DNA of 64,000 bases from Rhea pennata (lineage: Eukaryota; Chordata; Aves; Rheiformes; Rheidae), in NCBI RefSeq assembly GCF_028389875.1, contig NC_084666.1:62318422-62382421 (forward strand). The letters run 5' to 3'. The notes below the pieces were generated by a model. The model was not told the origin of the DNA and searched no databases. It saw only the letters and a list, made by a program, of their open reading frames with translations. Positions within the stretch are counted from its first letter, which is position 1, and every line of letters starts with the position of its first letter. A program made the translations under genes and the position numbers. This document shows positions 12,721-23,449 of the stretch, in pieces.

Positions 12721-15465
12721 CCGGTGGTCACTGCTCAGTTCTGGAAGATTTGAAGGCGTTCACAACTGTTTGCGCTCTGCACTTGTAACATCTTGTGGAT
12801 GGCACTGGCTTTGAGGTCAGCTGGGACTTTTCAGAAATTACTGATTTAGGTCATGGTTTTGGCATCTGAGCTCTTGTGGAAGTTTCCATTGTAATCGGCA
12901 GCATGAGAAACTGATTTTTTGCAGCTGAAATACCTCAGAGTGGCATAAAGTCATGTTCAGGAAGTCTGATTTGTGCACACAGGGGACTGGGAATGAATGA
13001 CACTTTAAGCATATATTCATGCAAAAATGGTACAATTACAACAAAGATTATTCTTTAAACAACACTAAGTTCACAGAATGCAAGCACTACAAAGTTAGGC
13101 AATGTCAGAAGTAGTTTGCCTAGAAAACACTTGTTTTCCACGTACAGCTGTGTAATGTACAGTGTATATTTAGGTGCGCATGCCTTACTGTCTGCATTAA
13201 ACACCTGACTCAGTGCACAGGACGAACCTGCTTGGGGATGAACTGAGGCTTTAAAAAGAGGCTGTTGTCTGCTGGCCTCATACGTAATATCTTACAGGCA
13301 GCAGAAGATACTCTAGTGACTGCAGCATAGAATTTCAGGAAGACAAAAAGCATAGCTATGTGCTTTAAAGCAATTATGTAACATCCTTGAAAATCCACCC
13401 ATGTTCATGGTCATTTAAAATTAAAAGTGGCCACAGAACAGATTTTCTTGGTATTCAGGTTGAAACCCCATGTTCTAATTTATGGAAACAGACAGAGCAG
13501 TCTGAACTGTAACTCGCATGTAGAAAGTTAAAATGCTTGAATAAATTGTTTGTTAGACACTTAAACAGGTTGGAGCCCTAAGGGTGTCAAGTTAGGTATC
13601 CTCATTCTTGTTTCTCCATGTCATTCATCTGTATCTAAAAAAGGGGGACAATGGTAATCCCATTCTGAACACTAATGCTTTGAAGAACTTAGATCCTCAT
13701 AGTGAAAAGCACCATAGAGTGTGAGCAAAATTAGTAATTTCCATCTCTAGAGAGTATTCCAAGAACAACCAGTTAATAAAGCTTGCACAACAAATCCAGC
13801 TGATAGAATAAGGTTGAAGTCCGCTCACTAAAACAAACTAATCTCTTTTGCACACTGCAAGAGAGGATGTTGAGAGAAGACGAGGAGGTGAGGTCATGAT
13901 CATTTGACTCAAGTGAAGATACAGGCAGTATGAGGACAATGGGCTGCAGGAGGAATGTTGATTTTTTTTTTCTTTTAACTCAAGGAAAGCTTCCTTCTCG
14001 AGATAGAATTCTTGAAGTCTTTCTCCTGTCCAGTACAATCCTTTTGTTCTCCCATACAATCTGGCAAATAGAAACTTCTTCAGGATTTAGGTGAAAGTCT
14101 GTTCAGTCCTACTTCTATAAACTTTTAAATCAGGCCTCAGCAACTGGGCTCGGAGTGCCTGAGACGGCATACGAGTAGATCTTGAATCAGTGGTCTAGGA
14201 GCTGCTGAGATTCAAGTTCAATGAGTGTTGCTGTATTTTGGAAGCAGTCTGTGAATCTTTGCCTCTCAGAAAGGCAGCATTTCCCACTGAACATGTCCTG
14301 ATGTACCATTTTTGGAAAGGTTCCTACCCCTGCTCTAATTGATACATATTACCATTTGTAAAATTTAGAAAAAAATTGAAGGAAGACAGTATTTTACATT
14401 GATGTTATTATATACAGTTGTGCACTCTGCAAATTCCTCAGAATATATTTCTTTTATTCTTGTCTGTTTTTTGCCCAGCACTGATGCACTTCAGAAATAG
14501 ATAAAGAAACTAGTGGGAGAAGAACATGTTTTTAAATCAGTATCAAATTCAGCCCAGGTCTTGAGACTGAAAACTCTTTCTGCAGACTGTTTTTGAAGTG
14601 AAATGAGCTGGTTTTCCCCTCTGAGAAAAGTTGATCTCATGTAACACATCTCAATTCCTGTAACTGGTGCAAAACAGGAAAGTGGAGAAGTAAACACAGG
14701 GTCAGGCTAAAGAGTCAATCTCTAGCTCATAAAGGTGCTACCAACTAATTGGAGTTGAGGAATGCTAGCAGAATGAGTAATGGAGACTTGTGCCACGGCA
14801 GCTTGTCTTGTAGATGATGGTTGTTCCTGAATAACCTGCAAGCAGGGAGTCTATTCATACTTTTGTCAAAAGCATAAAATTATATTTTCTAGTTTGGTTT
14901 AAAGTCAGCTCTTTAAAGTGAGAACCTGAAATTTGATGTTTCTCTAATCATCTAAGCTTGGTATAAGCCCTGTTGTAGGCTACTTAAGAAAGTAAACTAA
15001 GCTTTAGCCAAACTTGTGTCAGAAGTGTTGTTGTTAGTGTATTACAAGTCTAGAAGGAGGAGAATTCTAGGTTTCACCTAGGAAGAGGTGCACTGATACA
15101 CCATTCACTGTTTACAAACACTGATACAATTTAGCCTTTAAAAGCAAGAAGTTACAAGTTACTTATTGCAGTGATGATTCACCTAGCCATAAAACAGAAC
15201 AGATTGAATTATAAATTACTTCTTATAATGATTCACTGAACAGAGCTGGTGAGGAAGTTCAGAATCAGTGTGATGAACTCATGGAGAAGAACTCATGGGA
15301 ACTCATGGAGATCTGAAAGAAAAACATTGCGAACATCTGCACTACAGGATTCTATTTAAATGGCTACTTGTTAATAATGCAGTTTAATAAGCTTTTTCTC
15401 TGGTGAGCAACTGACAACTCGTTCTTGGGTTCCTACTGTAATTACCCTGTCTTTTCTTTCTTTAG
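12496..15465 (+). other. TIFA: TIFA first intron
   Basis: This stretch is between the candidate exon 1 donor and the next candidate exon. It is AT-rich with no conserved reading frame. A good acceptor-like tract ends near 14478 but has no matching donor. Small direct repeats of GAACTCATGG occur near 15275-15312. Confidence 0.45.
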
Positions 15466-15564
15466 ACTGTCAGTCCATTACCTTTAAATATTCAGCGTTC
15501 ATGTACAGAGCACCAGACTGCAATGCTTTCTAGTGTGTCTAATATTTTACTGGGATGCACTGAA
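15466..15564 (+). other. Candidate upstream TIFA exon, 33 open codons
   Basis: The acceptor (CTTTTCTTTCTTTAG, ending 15465) and donor (GAA|GTAAGT) are both near consensus. The 99-nt exon is open in frame 0 for exactly 33 codons (TVSPLPLNIQ... ending LLGCTE) and joins the 16134 exon in phase. An in-frame ATG at 15523 would add about 90 residues to TIFA. It could equally be an untranslated leader exon. The function of the encoded segment is unknown. Confidence 0.45.
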
Positions 15565-16133
15565 GTAAGTCAGACTTTGGAATAGAATTCAGTTCATAAG
15601 CAAGTACCTCCATGCTGCATTTGAGCAGCTCTTTAAAAGAAAACAATAATAACATTTTTTAGTCCTACTGCATTTCTGCACTAGATTGCTGGGGCTCAGA
15701 TTTTCAGATAGGCAGTGAGCCAAAAGTGAAAAAACGAGAATTGGTGACAATTCCTGCTCTAAGTCCCTCTGAAATTAGAGCTTTTGGGTTCATTTTACAC
15801 ACTGTCACATCAGTTATTTCTAGACATTGTATTTTTTATTATACAAGAGGTAAAATCTGATTAAAGATCCAACATGTTGCTTTTTACAATGTTGAAATAT
15901 TACTGCCTACAGTCAGACTGCACTTGTAAAAGTTACTTGTCTGATACCTTCTAGTCAAAGGAATACCCTATAAAACAGTGTGCACACTGTCACAGATACT
16001 ACTACTTAATGGTCTATTACAGGTCCATAGAACATTCCTGCTAAGTGACATATTTCTTCCAAAGATAAATCTACTTGTGAGATCCTTATGAAGAACTAGG
16101 TGGTAGCAATTTGCAGTCATGTATTTTTTTCAG

Positions 16134-16341
16134 AGTTCTCAAGTGCTAAGTAATGATCACAATCCATACGAGATGGCTATCAACCTCACTTTATATAGCT
16201 GGCAAGAGTCACTGCCATTTAGCGGTAGTCACCATTGTGGAATCCTTGGCAAAGCGGTCGGAAAAGATGATGGTCATGGACTGGGTTTGTTCTACTTCCA
16301 CATCTTTGTTCCAGTAGTTTCATTGTTTACTATCATTTCTT
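16134..16341 (+). other. Candidate upstream TIFA exon, open and in phase
   Basis: This 208-nt segment lies between a strong acceptor (T-run then CAG, 16131-16133) and a consensus donor (TCTT|GTAAGT at 16342). One frame is open throughout (69 codons plus 1 nt). Spliced to 16459, that frame continues through FLRTYVI directly into the TIFA ATG. It contains an ATG in strong context at 16173 (GAG ATG GCT), which would add 63 residues to TIFA, including a hydrophobic stretch (LFYFHIFVPVVSLFTIIS). If left unspliced, the frame stops at 16367. I do not recognise the sequence as a known domain. It may be a 5' UTR exon with chance coding capacity. Confidence 0.45.
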
Positions 16342-16458
16342 GTAAGTACACAGGCACTAAACAATAGCATGTAAAGTACTTTAGTGCCAGTCTGAAGTAG
16401 TACCATTTTTTTGGCATTACATTGATTCTGTGCTCTGAATTTTGCTGCTTTCCCGTAG

Positions 16459-17600
16459 TTCTGAGGACTTATGTCATCATGACCTCTTGTGAAGAAGCTG
16501 ATACTGAAGAAACAGTAACATGTCTCCACATGACTTTTTACCATCCTTGCCAAGATGACAAGAGGATGTTTCGTTGCCTGAATTTCTATAAGCGAGAACA
16601 GCTCCGGGCAGATGAAATGGCTGTGTTCGGCCGCGATCCTAATATCTGCCGATATAACTTAATGGATTCTCGTGTTTCTCGGATTCAGTTTTCTTTGCAG
16701 TTTTACAGAAAACTGAACAGCTCAGAATTTTGTTTTGAGATAAAGAACATGAGCAAGAAAACAAAGCTGACTGTGGGCCACACCGAACTGGGTTACTTGA
16801 ACAAAACTGACTTGCCATGGAAGTGCATCATTTGTTTTGGGGACTACCAGATCTTAACAGAGATACAAGAAGGAGAGTCTATGGATTATTTTGAAACTCA
16901 CTTACATTTGGCTCAAATGCCACTCTTACAAGAAAAATGCCTGCCATCACTGCAACCCATACCTGAGACTGGCACTTTCCCTTCTTTGTTTCTTTCCCAA
17001 GACAAAAGCCCAACAGAGACTGATGAAAATGAGTCATACTAGTCAGGAAAAGGAGGCTGGATCAGATTTTAAACATTTGAAACCTGCATGACTTCTGGAT
17101 CTGAAATCATGTAGTCCTTACTGCTGTTATGTCAATCCTCTTAGCCTTTGTGCTCAGGATGAGTGCACCAGAATTTCATTGCTTCAACAGAAGCAGGCTC
17201 CTGCCCCTGTCCTTTTTTGGGCATGTGTGCTGTCTGATCACCACTGTTTGCCACATCAGCATGTGGGAGACCCCAGTTTACACAGACACTTAAGTCCACA
17301 GAAGCAGATTCAATTCAAGAACCAGGCCTACATGCTCCAACTGAGCATGCCAAATGGTGTTTTAGCCCCAACATTGAGTAGCTGAGTAGGTATGTGGTAT
17401 CTTGTTACATTTGTTATATTTTGTGCTATGCTTTTGACATTAAGTTCTGATCACTATTTTTAAATCTAGATCGTAACTTTCCAGGTTTTACATCTTAGAA
17501 ACACTTTGTCAGCATCATCCTTTTTACTTACCGTTTGCATTAACTTTGCAGAATTTTCTTCTATTTTTTCAATGGATTAAAAATATTTTTGCAATTTAAC
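16459..17600 (+). other. TIFA: TIFA terminal exon with 3' UTR
   Basis: The acceptor is a T/C-rich tract ending in TAG at 16456-16458, followed by 20 nt of leader, the CDS and a 3' UTR. An ATTAAA at 17576-17581 is the first good poly(A) signal candidate after the stop at 17042; no AATAAA was seen before it. The end coordinate is an estimate. Confidence 0.6.
16479..17042 (+). CDS. TIFA: TIFA, TRAF-interacting protein with FHA domain
   Basis: The 187-residue product aligns along its length with mammalian TIFA (184 aa in human, from memory). It is a cytosolic adaptor: ALPK1, activated by bacterial ADP-heptose, phosphorylates Thr9; phospho-Thr9 binds the FHA domain of a neighbouring TIFA, and the oligomer recruits TRAF6 to activate NF-kB. 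Visible here: Thr9 in ADTEE (7-11); FHA core signatures FGR (50-52), VSR (66-68) and NMSKKT (90-95); and a C-terminal TRAF6-binding motif of type PxExxE, P178-T-E180-T-D-E183. There is about one extra residue before the FHA core and a C-terminal Tyr187 that I do not recall in human. The start is chosen because MTS..ADTEETVTC matches the family N-terminus; Kozak -3 is A. The exon is entered at a pyrimidine-rich acceptor ending at 16458. All the conventional coding sequence is in this exon, as in mammals. Confidence 0.97.
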   Translation: MTSCEEADTEETVTCLHMTFYHPCQDDKRMFRCLNFYKREQLRADEMAVFGRDPNICRYNLMDSRVSRIQFSLQFYRKLNSSEFCFEIKNMSKKTKLTVGHTELGYLNKTDLPWKCIICFGDYQILTEIQEGESMDYFETHLHLAQMPLLQEKCLPSLQPIPETGTFPSLFLSQDKSPTETDENESY

Positions 17601-18376
17601 TGCTTTTTTTTTTGTTAATGTAAATAACCATACAATGTCAGTGTTCGTCTTATGTGTATATCCAGCTGAACTTTTTAGTAAATGCATTTAGTTACTCAGT
17701 AAGGATTTGTCTTCCTCTACAAATGTAACTGGGAAGTACTTATGTAAGTAAAATAACTCCTAGGACAATTCAGATAAAAAATTTTTACTGGCAATATCCT
17801 GGGCTTTCTAAAAGCGGCACTGCTCCAAGATAAGAGTTAACTGAAACACTTTCAGCAAGTGTAAGCAAGTGTAAGCACCTTGCTTACAATTTTGTTTCCA
17901 GTTAACATTTTTGGTTAAATACCCAGTAGTACTCAAAAATTGTTTCAGTTATGTATGTCTTTGAGTGCCTAACATTTCACTAGAGCTTCCCTCCAATTTG
18001 GCAAGTTATTTTATGTTGTTTCAAAGACATACAGGAAAGAATAAGAACATACCTGTGAGTTACCCATCTTATCATCAAGTATTAGATCTGCTCAATAGCT
18101 TAATTATCCTAAACATGCAGTAGATCACTCTCCTTCCCTGTACACTAACTACTTCCATCTGCACAAATACACAGCATTGAGGAGGTGACAGAAGTTTACA
18201 TCAACCATGCATCTCTAACGATCTAAAACCTACCTGTCAGGGGAATCCTGAGATAGAGTTTACATTTTAGGTGCCCTAAACATTTTATCCACCTAAATAT
18301 TAGGAATGCATTTCAACAATAATCTTTACAAGTGCAAGAAAGCCAGAAGTATAACTGAAAGGAAAATTACATAGCA
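17601..18376. other. Short interval between TIFA and the candidate - strand exons
   Basis: AT-rich with no gene seen. It includes a small hairpin-forming direct and inverted repeat of GTGTAAGCA near 17858-17886. Confidence 0.4.
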
Positions 18377-18399
18377 TTATCTGAGATTAAGGCGAGCAA
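18377..18399 (-). other. Candidate terminal exon E of unrecognised - strand gene
   Basis: Acceptor CTTTCTCTTGTAG. The carried frame reads VARLNLR and stops (TAA). No AATAAA follows on this strand within the next several hundred bases; a GATAAA occurs near 18283. Confidence 0.35.
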
Positions 18400-18488
18400 C
18401 TACAAGAGAAAGCAAGTCACTAGAGAGACAATGAGAACTAAACATCGGCTTATATAGGATTTTGTTGTTCTGTTGGTTGCGCCCTTAC

Positions 18489-18613
18489 CAAAAATGCCTT
18501 GTTTCCCAAATTTTCTACTCTTTGAGACAGCCTGGTTGGCTTTTAAACGCTTTTGACCCGAGTCTTTCTGCTCTTTAATTAGAGATGCAAGTAATGACAA
18601 ATACAAGCTCTGT
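18489..18613 (-). other. Candidate exon D of unrecognised - strand gene
   Basis: 125 nt from CTTTCTTTTTCTAG to TTTTG|GTAAGG, both strong sites. In the frame carried from exon C it encodes QSLYLSLLASLIKEQKDSGQ followed by a Lys/Arg-rich tail ending KFGKQGIF. Family unknown. Confidence 0.4.
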
Positions 18614-19016
18614 CTAGAAAAAGAAAGCAAGATGAAAGCACAATCTTACACAAGCTCATACATGTATCATCTTCTGTCTGCAATCAACCCCTCATAAAAT
18701 GTGTAGTGTCCAAGAGAGGAGGGAATGTTTGTTTTGCACTGTTCCTATTAGTGCTATTAAGTTATTAGCGATGACATGCAAGTTCCTGTTTTGTAATGCT
18801 TTGGCTTTCAAAAACAGATTGCTAAAACTACCACTAAGTAGTAGTAGTAGTAAGCAATTTCTATTCACTGGCCCTGTCCCACACAAAATTAGTCTATGCC
18901 ACTAGTCATATAAATTGCTTCCATATTTGGTGCTATTATCTGCAGAAAAAATGACATCAAGCTCGAGTTTTCAAGTGTGTTATAAAACCAAGTCTCTAAA
19001 AACAGTAGTTGCTTAC

Positions 19017-19151
19017 CCGAGAAAACCTTCGTCGGCTCTGCAGAGTACACAGTGCTGCATCTTGTTGTACATTCTGCATTCACTCTGTCTAGAGGGACTC
19101 TGGACATCAACAGAACTGCGGTGGAACATTGAATAGACACATCTCCAGGAA
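19017..19151 (-). other. Candidate exon C of unrecognised - strand gene
   Basis: 135 nt (45 codons) from TTTTTCCCCAG to CTCGG|GTAAGC. Two frames are open. One, SWRCVYSMFHRSSVDVQSPS to RADEGFL, continues exon A and stays open into exon D. It is Cys-rich (QHCVLCR), but I cannot assign a domain. Confidence 0.4.
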
Positions 19152-19403
19152 CTGGGGAAAAATATTTATCTTGGGAATAGAAAAAAAAAAACCAAAACCC
19201 AATGTTTTCCAAACCCTAATCATTTCTAAAACTATATGTAGCTGGGTGAGAATCAACCATAAAATACATACCAAAAAATGATTAATCTCTTAGGAGAATC
19301 CTATCACTCTGTTGACTTAAATAGCAGATGTATTAGTTTGACTCAAAGAGGAAAACAGTAACAGTATCAACTGACTTGAAAAGTGTTTAATTTAGAAGCT
19401 TAC

Positions 19404-19497
19404 TCCTAGAAGATGTCCTGGCTAAAGAAGTCACTGAAGAGCATGGCAATACACTAAGGAGAAATGCAGCGTAAAGAGAAAATCCAGTTACTTTTGC
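19404..19497 (-). other. Candidate exon B of unrecognised - strand gene
   Basis: 94 nt from TTTTCACAG to GGA|GTAAGC. It is open only in phase 0 and encodes a hydrophobic stretch (SLYAAFLLSVLPCSS). It does not fit the frame of exon A, so it would belong to a different isoform or to an untranslated leader. Confidence 0.3.
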
Positions 19498-19744
19498 CTG
19501 TGAAAATACAAGAGGTAAATACATTAAAATGCAGGTAAGGGCACATTACACAGATGTGTAACTGTTAGCTTATTAGCCATCTTTGTGCTGTCTCCTAAGC
19601 ATTTGGCTACATTTCACTGGGAGCAGCTGATGGCCATGAGTGCACAGCCAGACATGCAGGTTGAGGTATAAACCTGAAGAAAGTTGCACTGCATAGAATT
19701 TTAGATAAATGAGAAGCTGGCACTGGTGGTATGAAAATTTTTGC

Positions 19745-20075
19745 AGAATCACAGAATGGTTGAGGTTAGAAGGGACTCTGGAGATCATGTAGTCCAACAC
19801 TTCTGCTCAAGCAGGGTCACCTAGAGCATGTTGCACAGGATCACGTCCAGGTGGGTTTTGAATATCTCCAGAGAAGGAGACTCCACAACCTCTCTGGGCA
19901 ACCTGTGCCAGTGTTTGCTCAACCCCCCCCCCCCCCCAAGCCTGTCCAGGTCTCTCCGAATGGCAGCACAGCCTTCTAGTGGATCAGCCACTCCTCCCAG
20001 TTTGGTATTGTCAGCAAACTTGCTGAGGAGGCACTCTGTCCCTTCATCCAGGTCACTGATGAATAAGTTGAACAG
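19745..20075 (-). mobile_element. CR1 LINE 3' fragment
   Basis: On the + strand it begins with the reverse complement of the CR1 tail (AATCACAGAATGGTTGAGG) and continues through the usual AGTCCAACAC and CAGGTGGGTTTTGAATATCT blocks, so the element's sense strand is -. It is 5'-truncated and interrupted by a C-tract at 19923-19937. It confirms an avian or reptilian genome. Confidence 0.93.
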
Positions 20076-20669
20076 TTATTTTGAAGCAGTTCATCCAGGA
20101 GTCATTTTGATACATAGGACAAAACTAAATTGCTCCTAAGGGTTCCACTGTCTGCTTGCAGCTTTTAAAATTGTGAGTACTTGCTGTTTGGGAAGTCAGG
20201 GATCATATAACTACAGGACAGCATCAGATGCATTACTATGTACTAATTTTGTAGCACTTACTTTCCTATAGCTTGGTTGTCTCATGATAAGCTATGCTGC
20301 CTTCCTCACTTTGTCACTGCTAAAAGCACTCTGAGCCTGACTTAAAAGCTTGCTGAAAACATTCCCACAGATTTCAAAGGCTTTAGACTAGGCATCTAAT
20401 GGAAATTGTGAAAATTTAAACAGTTGGCTTTAAGGTCCTCTCGTGTATGTCTTGAGGTGCCTTCACTGAGTTATTCTTAATTTATATCATCGAAAACAGC
20501 CTTGAGTCTAGTACTTACGTAACTGCAAAAATTGGAGACATTGTCATCAAAAAAAAATACACATTCTTGCTTGATTTAGCCTATTCATACAGGTGCCTTG
20601 AGCTACACCAAAAACCAGCACAGTCTCTCACAGCATTGATGATCATAAAAAAATAATAAAAAGACTTAC

Positions 20670-20712
20670 TTTATTATGATTCCTTCCAAAGTCCTAAGAA
20701 TGCTATCATTTT
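20670..20712 (-). other. Candidate exon A of unrecognised - strand gene
   Basis: 43 nt with a pyrimidine-rich acceptor (TTTGTTTTGCAG) and donor AAA|GTAAGT. Only one frame is open (NDSILRTLEGIII), which needs one incoming base and leaves two. That phase also fits AP1AR exon 9, so an alternative AP1AR 3' end is possible. Confidence 0.35.
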
Positions 20713-23449
20713 CTGCAAAACAAATATAAAAAAACCACCACAGTTGAGAAATTGTAGTCACCAGTTCTATAACATGTCAGTCCAGAAAACACTGGAAGGA
20801 AAACACACACCTGATGATTACCTCTAACAGTCATTAATTGCTAATGATTGCCTGCTAACATAAGAAAATATCAGTGACTCATTCTTAGTAAATCTGGGCA
20901 ATCTTCATGAAATTTCAAGACGTTAAAGATACTGTTACATAGAGCTGTTCTTAAATGTATTTTAATATCTAGAACTAAAATCATTTATATCAAAGCAACT
21001 CCAAAACCAGGCAGCCATGATGAGAACAATTTTGATAGAACAGAATGAAAATATTTTTTTCATCACAAAGTACTTTTCTATCACAATATGTATTATAGAA
21101 GAGAATATTGGCACACTGTTTCTATGAACTTTCAAACTTTGTCATTAAATGTAGGGAAATGATTTCAAATTTACAAGTTTTGAAATTTACTCAACAGTTC
21201 ATAGAAACAGGTCTTACCCCACAAAAAGGGAAGCAGGGAGAAATCAAGTTTACAAAGATTTTAATTCAATGTAGGCAGCCTCATGTTATACTTTATTATT
21301 TTTAGGTGGTTATTTTTAGTATTGTTCCAAGTTTAGACACATAGGAAATACAAGAAAATTAGGCACCTGGGAATACGATGCCAAGCCAGGAAAGTTAATA
21401 GGAAGCTATATAAGGTTGTCAGTTGAAATCACTTGAAAGTGCAATGCAACTGAAACCTTCTGTTTTCCAGAATTTAGCTTAGCTCCTGAAGGTACACATT
21501 TTGTATCTACCAGATGATCAGTGTGAATTCTCTTCTCTACCTCCTTGATCTTTTTCCTGGAGACTGCCATTAGTCATGTACTACAGACTTAATTCTAAGA
21601 AATATTACATGCAATAGGTAACACTTTTTATAATTTTTCACTTGGGTCAGGCTACCTATGGAATTTTACAATTTGTATTTACAATTATGGAATATTAAAA
21701 CACAACACTGAAACATCAATTTTGCACTTAAGTAACTCTTAATAGACTGCCCTAATAATTGTGTCGAACGATTTTCTGTTCAACGATGGTATAGCCTCAA
21801 TGATAATGAACTTTTGCTCAAAACTTCTTAGCGTAAAAAAAAAATTTAGCATAGAAGCCTTCTATATGTATAAGCAGCACATGAATAATTCAATAAAACT
21901 CTTTCCACAGAAGTAAGATAATTTCCTGTAAAAGCCACTATCTCCTACACACAGGTACAATCAGGTACGTCCACTAAAATGGTACACTAGCTAATGCAGT
22001 CATGAGGACCGGAAGCTGCTTCGTAACACAAAGGGCAGATAAACCTACTCTTGTAATGAGAGTACAGCTTCTTGTTTTTGGCAAGAGCAGGGTTCCGTAC
22101 TCAAAGTTCCTTAAGTCCTCTATTACTGCATCTTGTTGGAGCTTCCTTGCCAAAGCAACATCTCTCAAGTTCAGTAATGATACAGCTAATCATTTATTAA
22201 AAGTTTCCTTAGCAATTCTCATGCACAGGTAATTCTGGATTACATTTTTAATAATTCATCTTCATATGCAGCTTTCACTGTATATGAAATGAGAGTCCCA
22301 AAAGAGATAAAATGCCAAAATTTAAGATTGACATGAGAGAAGATATTAAAACCCAAAACACTACTGACACTTAGTCATCCTCCTAACAGCAATTACAAGC
22401 TGTAATAGTGCCTTAGCTAGAAACTCCCCAAAATACTGTCCCTGCTGACAAAGCTGAAATACTGTACCTAGTTTTTCCAAGCTAAGTGGAATTTACTTTT
22501 GCAAAAGGCAAATTAAAGCTATAAAATTAAAGCCTTTCTCAAATGAAAGGGGTATCTCTTTTTAGAACAGCTGAAGTGTTTCTATTGATTATCAATTGTC
22601 TTCAGATTAGAAAAAATGATGGGGGAATGGAAGATGAGTACAATACAGATCCTGAATTAAACATTTTTTTCAAAATTACTTTAATTATAGCATTTTAAGT
22701 TTGTACAGATATATATAATTTACAGTACTGTTGCACTATTTTACAGAAGCAGTTTATATCATCCTTCAACTTTTAAACTGTTTTAGCAAATACTGACGAA
22801 AATTTCATAAATTCAGTGATTCACTGAATTCTGAGAAGTCGAATGCTATTAACTATGGCTTCAACACACATACATTACAGTAGAAACCTTCAGTTGAAGT
22901 TAAAACTTCCTTTTTGCTAAATGCTGTGCTCATTTTTCAAAGCAAGATTGTCAGCTAAGGTTACTTCCCCTCAAGCATGGTCAGGACAAGTTAACCTGAA
23001 GTTCACTGGCAAGGAAAAGTAGTGACCACTGCAAAATAAGTTACAGTTTCATCAAGTAAAAAAGTGTTTATTTACATGTTGAGAAAGCTGTCTTACTTTC
23101 AATAGGTTATCATATGAATACATGTTAGGAAAAGTTAGACAGGAATAGCTAATGCCAAACCAAAAATATACATTGGATGTGTACAATTTTTTTAAAAAGC
23201 GTATTACAAGCAATGCAAATGTAGATAACTACACTGAATATTTCCAATGACATAGCTACAGTTTAAATTAAAAAAAAGAATGTTATCAACAAAAGGATGT
23301 TTGTTAATGTCAATATATGTACATATTTAATCCAAATATCCAGTATTTTTATTTAAGCTAAAATAACATGAAGAGGACTGCATTATAGTGACCCTGACAT
23401 TATATGGACTCAGATAATCTAAAACAGTTATGCAACTGTTACCAGCACA
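20713..23449. other. Region between the AP1AR UTR and the candidate - strand exons
   Basis: AT-rich, with no recognised gene. At 21974-22232 both strands carry open frames of 64 and 76 codons, and the + strand has a donor-like CAG|GTAATT after 22228; the status is unclear. A 21-bp inverted repeat lies at 22810-22830. Confidence 0.4.

Noticed and set aside
11886-12731. 281-codon open frame on the - strand in the TIFA island
   Set aside because: GC-rich islands lack stop codons by composition. Several overlapping frames are open on both strands, and the protein is low-complexity Arg/Ala/Gly with no domain.
19923-19937. C tract splitting the CR1 fragment into two elements
   Set aside because: Sequence on both sides is collinear with one CR1 3' end, so this is a single copy with a homopolymer expansion.
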